NCBI GenBank assembly: GCA_938044775.1
Contig: CALIOE010000095.1
Location: 35,164-99,163, forward strand
DNA from: an uncultured Rhizobiaceae group bacterium
GTDB lineage: Bacteria; Pseudomonadota; Alphaproteobacteria; Rhizobiales; Rhizobiaceae
Reading direction: 5' to 3'
DNA: 64,000 bases
Made by a program: the position numbers and the translations under genes. Below are positions 59,284 through 64,000 of this stretch, in pieces; the first letter of the stretch is position 1; every line of letters begins with the position of its first letter. The notes beneath the pieces are model-generated. The model had not been told where the DNA came from. It ran no database searches and was given only the letters and a program-made list of their open reading frames with translations.

Positions 59284-60186
59284 CTATTCGTTCAGTAGGG
59301 CGACAAGCGTCTCACCCAGCTTTGCCGGTGATGGAGAGACGCGAATTCCTGCGGCCTCCAGCGCGGCAATCTTGTCGTCAGCGCCGCCCTTGCCACCAGA
59401 TATCACGGCGCCTGCATGGCCCATCGTGCGACCGGGAGGCGCCGTGCGTCCGGCGATGAACCCAACCGTTGGTTTGCTGCGCCCGGTTTTGGCTTCGTCA
59501 GCGAGAAATTGAGCAGCGTCCTCTTCAGCCGAACCGCCAATCTCACCAATCATAATGATCGACTCCGTTGCATCGTCCGCCAGGAACATTTCCAGCATAT
59601 CGATAAACTCGGTTCCCTTTACCGGATCGCCACCAATGCCCACCGCTGTCGTCTGCCCAAGACCTGCATTGGTGGTCTGGAAGACGGCCTCATAGGTCAG
59701 CGTTCCTGAGCGAGATAGAATGCCGACGCTGCCTTTCTTAAAAATGCTACCCGGCATGATGCCGATTTTGCATTCATCCGGCGTCATGACACCGGGGCAA
59801 TTGGGTCCAACGAGTCGCGACTTCGATTTCTCCAGTCTGGATTTGACCCGCACCATATCGAGCACGGGCACGCCTTCAGTGATGGCAACGATGAGCGGAA
59901 TTTCCGCGTCGATTGCCTCTTCAATTGCAGCGGCACAGCCGGCCGGTGGAACATAGATCACAGATGCATTGGCGCCGGTGGCTTCCTTTGCATCGGCGAC
60001 AGTGGTGAAAATCGGGAGCTCTTCGCCTGATGATCCTTTCCACGTCTCGCCGCCTTTTTTGGGGTGGGTCCCGGCCACCATCTGGGTGCCGTGATAGGCC
60101 AGCGCCTGTTCCGTGTGAAACGTGCCTGTTTTGCCAGTCAGACCCTGAACGATGACTTTGGTATTTTTGTCGATGAGAATGCTCAA
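59284..60186 (-). CDS. sucD: Succinate-CoA ligase alpha subunit
   Basis: CoA-binding subunit of 300 residues that converts succinyl-CoA to succinate with nucleotide synthesis. [20 protein letters not shown] at the N-terminus, [20 protein letters not shown], and the phosphorylated-histidine loop [18 protein letters not shown] are present. A TTG at 60186 with GGAG seven bases upstream is preferred over a GTG at 60189. Unusually, two extra genes separate it from sucC. Confidence 0.96.
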   Translation of the reverse strand: MSILIDKNTKVIVQGLTGKTGTFHTEQALAYHGTQMVAGTHPKKGGETWKGSSGEELPIFTTVADAKEATGANASVIYVPPAGCAAAIEEAIDAEIPLIVAITEGVPVLDMVRVKSRLEKSKSRLVGPNCPGVMTPDECKIGIMPGSIFKKGSVGILSRSGTLTYEAVFQTTNAGLGQTTAVGIGGDPVKGTEFIDMLEMFLADDATESIIMIGEIGGSAEEDAAQFLADEAKTGRSKPTVGFIAGRTAPPGRTMGHAGAVISGGKGGADDKIAALEAAGIRVSPSPAKLGETLVALLNE

Positions 60187-60198
60187 CACTCTTCTCCG

Positions 60199-61035
60199 TT
60201 ATGAGGGCTGTGCTTTTGTCAGCACGGCCTTGATGTTGTCGTCGATGGATATCTTGACCGGATTCAGCAGTTGCATGCCGAACCCGCAATCGGCAGCCAT
60301 TCTGGAAAGGCTGTCCGGCGTGAAATAGTTGACGTGGTCGGGGTAGCGGAAGCCACACCATAGCGGGCCACGGACCTTACGGTTGTAGCTGGCGAAATTC
60401 GGGACCCGGATGAACAGCGCGCCATCATCGCGAAGCACCTTGTGAGCACCCTCCAGCAATTCCTTCGGCTGCCATTCATGCTCGAGAAACGATCGCAGGA
60501 TGATACCCGTGAAGAAATTTGGGTCGAATTCACCAATTCCTTCTACCGCCGGGGCATGAACGACATGTCCGCCGCGCGGCTTCATGCGGCCATTGGCGTT
60601 TTCGCAGAGTTGCTTCGACAACTCGATACCATAAGGCGTGAAGACTTCTGGAATACGTTCCCCGTTGCCACAGCCGACATCCAGAACCGGACCGGGTTTG
60701 AACAGACGGGTAAAGAGGTCCTGCTCCGAAGCCCGAAACGGTTTGCGGGCCCTTCGAAAGGCCATCGACAATCTTGCTGTTACCGGGCGCTCCTTGTAGC
60801 GGCGTGCCGTTTCCGCAGGGCGAGATTTCTCCCATGCGAATTCGTCAATCAACCGGTCATAGACAGGCACATTCTGAAGGAAGGTGAAGCCGCATTCGCC
60901 GCAATCGCCAACCCGCCAGGTATCCTTTGAGTAGTTCTTGCTGCGCCCGAAGGAGGCGGACCCGCATTGCGGGCAGACGCGATCGATGATCTCGCCGCTG
61001 TTGGTCTGTGCCTGGGATGCAGCAGGCTCGGTCAT
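60199..61035 (-). CDS. SAM-dependent methyltransferase with N-terminal zinc ribbon
   Basis: Protein of 278 residues. Residues about 20-50 form a Cys4 zinc ribbon (VCPQCGSASF then GDCGECGFTFLQNVP). Residues about 110-240 are a class I methyltransferase (VLDVGCGNGERIPEVFTPYG; GIILRSFLEHEWQPKELLEG). RVPNFASYNRK and YPDHVNYFTPDSLSRMAADC follow. This arrangement is typical of Methyltransf_23 enzymes acting on glycans or carrier-bound sugars; the substrate is unknown. Its ATG overlaps the stop of the upstream gene by 4 bases and it ends 12 bases before sucD. Confidence 0.82.
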   Translation of the reverse strand: MTEPAASQAQTNSGEIIDRVCPQCGSASFGRSKNYSKDTWRVGDCGECGFTFLQNVPVYDRLIDEFAWEKSRPAETARRYKERPVTARLSMAFRRARKPFRASEQDLFTRLFKPGPVLDVGCGNGERIPEVFTPYGIELSKQLCENANGRMKPRGGHVVHAPAVEGIGEFDPNFFTGIILRSFLEHEWQPKELLEGAHKVLRDDGALFIRVPNFASYNRKVRGPLWCGFRYPDHVNYFTPDSLSRMAADCGFGMQLLNPVKISIDDNIKAVLTKAQPS

Positions 61036-61610
61036 TTCTGGATCACCGTTACATTCAGCAAGCCACCCTTGCCCGTGGGCGGCGCCTTGGCAAACAGGAA
61101 CACTTTCAGGTCATCATTGCCTCCCGCCCACGTGGTGGTACGCAACAGGCCTTCCGGCACATCCTTGCTGACCGGTTCCTTCGCCGCCAGTGTTTGCATA
61201 TTTGGCATGAAAACCACCGCCTCCTGTTGATCATCGAGAACAAGAGAGCAGGAAGTTGCCGTTCCGCCGCTGAACTCTGGAAAGCTTTTTTTCAGGCTTC
61301 CTGAGAGCGGCGCTTGTGTGATGCCGACACGAAATAGCCGCTCGCCAACCTGCACATCCCAACCTTGCAAAGCGGTCGGGTTTTCATAAGATTTGAATTC
61401 TTCGAGATCTTCTTTTGGCATGGATCGCCATGCCAGTTTCAGCGCCATGTTGCGAATGGCTTCCAGATTTGGCACCTGCGCGTAACAAATGCGATTGAAG
61501 ACAAAGACCGGATCCGGGTTTTCACCCGTCGACGATTCCTGGGCCAGGGTCGAGTGAGGCGTGGCCCAGACAAGCAGGCCGACTGCTAAGAAAAGACGCC
61601 GCACACTCAT
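61032..61610 (-). CDS. Secreted protein of unknown function between sucC and sucD
   Basis: Protein of 192 residues, possibly of the NMCC_0638 type. It has a signal peptide ([20 protein letters not shown]). The mature part starts [20 protein letters not shown], and continues with [20 protein letters not shown] and [19 protein letters not shown]. There are two cysteines, possibly a disulphide. Its ATG at 61610 overlaps the sucC stop by one base (TGATG), and it overlaps the following methyltransferase gene by 4 bases, so the three are translationally coupled. Confidence 0.75.
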   Translation of the reverse strand: MSVRRLFLAVGLLVWATPHSTLAQESSTGENPDPVFVFNRICYAQVPNLEAIRNMALKLAWRSMPKEDLEEFKSYENPTALQGWDVQVGERLFRVGITQAPLSGSLKKSFPEFSGGTATSCSLVLDDQQEAVVFMPNMQTLAAKEPVSKDVPEGLLRTTTWAGGNDDLKVFLFAKAPPTGKGGLLNVTVIQK

Positions 61611-62803
61611 CACCCTTTTACCGCTTTCACGATCTTTTGCGCCGCGTCATCCAGATCGTCGGCCGCGACGACATCAACATCGCTTTCGTTGATGATCTGC
61701 TTGCCTTCTTCAACCTTCGTGCCTTCCAGACGCACGACCAGGGGCACCTGCAGGCCGACATCTTTGACGGCAGTAACGACACCCTCAGCGATTACATCGC
61801 AGCGCATAATGCCGCCAAATATGTTGACCAGAATTCCCTTCACGTTGGGATCGGCGGTGATGATCTTGAAGGCGGCGGTCACTTTCTCTGTTGTCGCGCC
61901 ACCACCCACGTCAAGGAAGTTTGCCGGCTCGGCACCATAAAGCTTGATAATATCCATCGTCGCCATGGCCAGGCCCGCACCGTTGACCATGCAGCCGATT
62001 TCACCGTCCAGCGCGACATACGAAAGGTCGTATTTCGAAGCCTCGATTTCCTTGGCATCCTCTTCTGTCAGGTCGCGCAGTTCCTCGAGCTCGGGATGGC
62101 GGAACTCGGCATTGCTGTCGAATGAAACTTTTGCGTCCAGGACGCGCAGCGAGCCGTTGCCCAGCACGACGAGCGGATTGATCTCCAGCAGGCTCATGTC
62201 GCTTTCTGTAAAGGCCTTGTAAAGCGTTCGAAACAGATCGGGACCTTCTTGTGCTGCCGGCCCGGTGAGCGCAAATGCTGAGACCAAAGCCGCCGCCTTC
62301 TCGTCGGTCACACCATCGGCGCCATCAATATCAATCGTGTGAATTTTGTCGGGCGTGTTTTCGGCCACTGCCTCGATGTCCATGCCGCCTTCGGTCGAAG
62401 CCACAAACGACACCTTCCCCGTCTCCCGGTTTACCAGAATGGAGCAATAGAGCTCGTTCGCGATGTCAGCGCCGTCTTCAAGGTAGAGTCGGTTGACCTG
62501 TTTGCCAGCAGGACCGGTCTGCTTGGTCACCAGGGTGTTGCCGAGCATCTCGGACACATGGGTCCGGACCTCGTCGGGCGACTTTGCAATCCGTACACCG
62601 CCAGCTGCATCGGGACCAAGTTCCTTGAACTTGCCCTTGCCCCGGCCACCCGCATGGATTTGCGACTTGACCACATAGACGGGTCCTGGCAGCGCAGCAA
62701 TTGCAGCCTCCACATCGTCAGGCGACAGGATGGGAACCCCTTTTGAGATGGGAGCGCCAAATCCGGCCAATACTTGTTTGGCCTGATATTCATGAATGTT
62801 CAT
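61610..62803 (-). CDS. sucC: Succinate-CoA ligase beta subunit
   Basis: ATP-grasp subunit of 397 residues. It begins [20 protein letters not shown], followed by [20 protein letters not shown] for nucleotide binding and [20 protein letters not shown]. The C-terminal domain contains [20 protein letters not shown] and [14 protein letters not shown]. Full length. It forms the enzyme with SucD although two other genes lie between them, and follows mdh and a small secreted protein gene. Confidence 0.97.
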   Translation of the reverse strand: MNIHEYQAKQVLAGFGAPISKGVPILSPDDVEAAIAALPGPVYVVKSQIHAGGRGKGKFKELGPDAAGGVRIAKSPDEVRTHVSEMLGNTLVTKQTGPAGKQVNRLYLEDGADIANELYCSILVNRETGKVSFVASTEGGMDIEAVAENTPDKIHTIDIDGADGVTDEKAAALVSAFALTGPAAQEGPDLFRTLYKAFTESDMSLLEINPLVVLGNGSLRVLDAKVSFDSNAEFRHPELEELRDLTEEDAKEIEASKYDLSYVALDGEIGCMVNGAGLAMATMDIIKLYGAEPANFLDVGGGATTEKVTAAFKIITADPNVKGILVNIFGGIMRCDVIAEGVVTAVKDVGLQVPLVVRLEGTKVEEGKQIINESDVDVVAADDLDDAAQKIVKAVKG

Positions 62804-62858
62804 CGGGAAGTCCTCAACGGAAGAAAATTTTTCGATTGATGGTTTATTAGGTTGGTTG

Positions 62859-63431
62859 TCATTGGTTCATGGACATAATGCCCAAACCTTTCAGGCCATC
62901 CGACAAGCCGACAATCACCGGCTTGTCGGTCGCACAATCAAAAGCGGGAGCCATGTCAGCAGCGCCCCGCGCAAGAAGATTGGCGTTCTTGTGAGCACTG
63001 GCATCGACATAAGCGATCGGGCATCCGGGTTTTGACGCGCTGCCAACCTTGGAGATCTTAAGCACCTGTTTCTTTCGCGCCGCATCGCCTTCACCGGTAT
63101 CAAGAAAGAACCGGTGAATAGCCGCTAACGGTGTGCCATTCGTGACTCGCCACTCAATGGTTGTATGGGGGCTGTTGAATGGGCCAAAGGAATCCCATCG
63201 CCCATCGGGCGCACCATAATCCACGTCAAACCGCAGATCACCTTCGGTTGCGTAGACCACCAAGCCGTGGTGGCCAGGGCATTCGAGCTCGACACTTTGG
63301 CCCTCTTCCTGCTCGCGGATCACCTTGCACTGGCCGAGATCAAACTTTGTGTAAACGCTGTCGCCTGCGGCGGCGGCCGGAACTGCAACCGCAAATCCCG
63401 CAGCCGCCAGCGTGGCGACCCAAATCTTCAT
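62859..63431 (-). CDS. Secreted protein of unknown function between mdh and sucC
   Basis: Protein of 190 residues, not recognised. Signal peptide [20 protein letters not shown], cleavage near AAA-G. The mature part has cysteines in [39 protein letters not shown] and AFDCATDKP, and a [20 protein letters not shown] segment. It looks like a compact periplasmic domain. It lies 33 bases after mdh and 55 before sucC, apparently in the same transcript. Confidence 0.7.
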   Translation of the reverse strand: MKIWVATLAAAGFAVAVPAAAAGDSVYTKFDLGQCKVIREQEEGQSVELECPGHHGLVVYATEGDLRFDVDYGAPDGRWDSFGPFNSPHTTIEWRVTNGTPLAAIHRFFLDTGEGDAARKKQVLKISKVGSASKPGCPIAYVDASAHKNANLLARGAADMAPAFDCATDKPVIVGLSDGLKGLGIMSMNQ

Positions 63432-63464
63432 GCCTTTGAGAGCGATGCAGATCAGCTCAATCCC

Positions 63465-64000
<536 letters not shown>

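Overview
The window looks like a chromosomal segment of an alphaproteobacterium, most likely Hyphomicrobiales (Rhizobiales) or a close relative. This is inferred from gene order and protein character, not from a search. The clues are the chains rplU-rpmA-GNAT-obgE-proB-proA-nadD-rsfS-rlmH-envC-ctpA-yibQ-rppH, atpHAGDC split from the Fo genes, priA facing a small transaldolase-like gene, xerC, and a TCA block mdh-sucCD-sucAB-SDR-lpdA.

Positions 1-22,475 are accessory in character. From left to right they hold: a LysR regulator with a TctC-TctA-TctB tripartite carboxylate importer and a GlcD-type FAD oxidase; a broken receiver-domain gene and a small membrane protein; an MFS exporter behind an almost ideal SoxR-type promoter; a LysE-type exporter; a BCCT carrier followed by a 33-residue membrane ORF that overlaps its stop codon; a glycerophosphodiesterase remnant; and a membrane-bound class III adenylate cyclase. 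A complete sugar-utilisation cluster on the minus strand follows at 13,397-20,948: a CUT2 ABC importer, a ketose-3-epimerase-like protein, an FGGY kinase and a class II aldolase. It diverges from a LacI-type regulator at 21,121. The enzymes suggest import of a sugar, epimerisation of a ketose, phosphorylation, and aldol cleavage to DHAP plus an aldehyde.

A minus-strand tRNA-Ser(CGA) at 22,480-22,569 separates this region from the conserved core, and its 3' end faces the accessory side.

Positions 22,872-36,573 carry ribosomal proteins L21 and L27, ObgE, proline and NAD biosynthesis, ribosome silencing factor, RlmH, and a tightly overlapping cell-envelope set (EnvC-like, CtpA, YibQ-like, RppH). 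An ArsR-regulated DUF318-type permease and a DUF3833 protein are inserted before obgE. A perfect CtrA-type motif lies before the envelope set. Positions 36,584-41,670 are the F1 ATP synthase operon on the minus strand. Positions 41,861-51,713 hold a small membrane protein, an ATP-grasp protein, PriA, a transaldolase-like aldolase, a GST, XerC, a TraB/GumN protein, small secreted or membrane proteins and a methyltransferase. Positions 51,964-64,000 on the minus strand are the TCA-cycle block: mdh (cut by the window edge), sucC, sucD, sucA, sucB and lpdA. It is interspersed with an SDR gene, a zinc-ribbon methyltransferase and three small secreted proteins of unknown function, several joined by overlapping stops and starts.

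The strongest leads are the SoxR-type promoter, the epimerase/kinase/aldolase cluster, the BCCT-coupled micro-ORF, the CtrA box, and the extra genes inside the suc operon.
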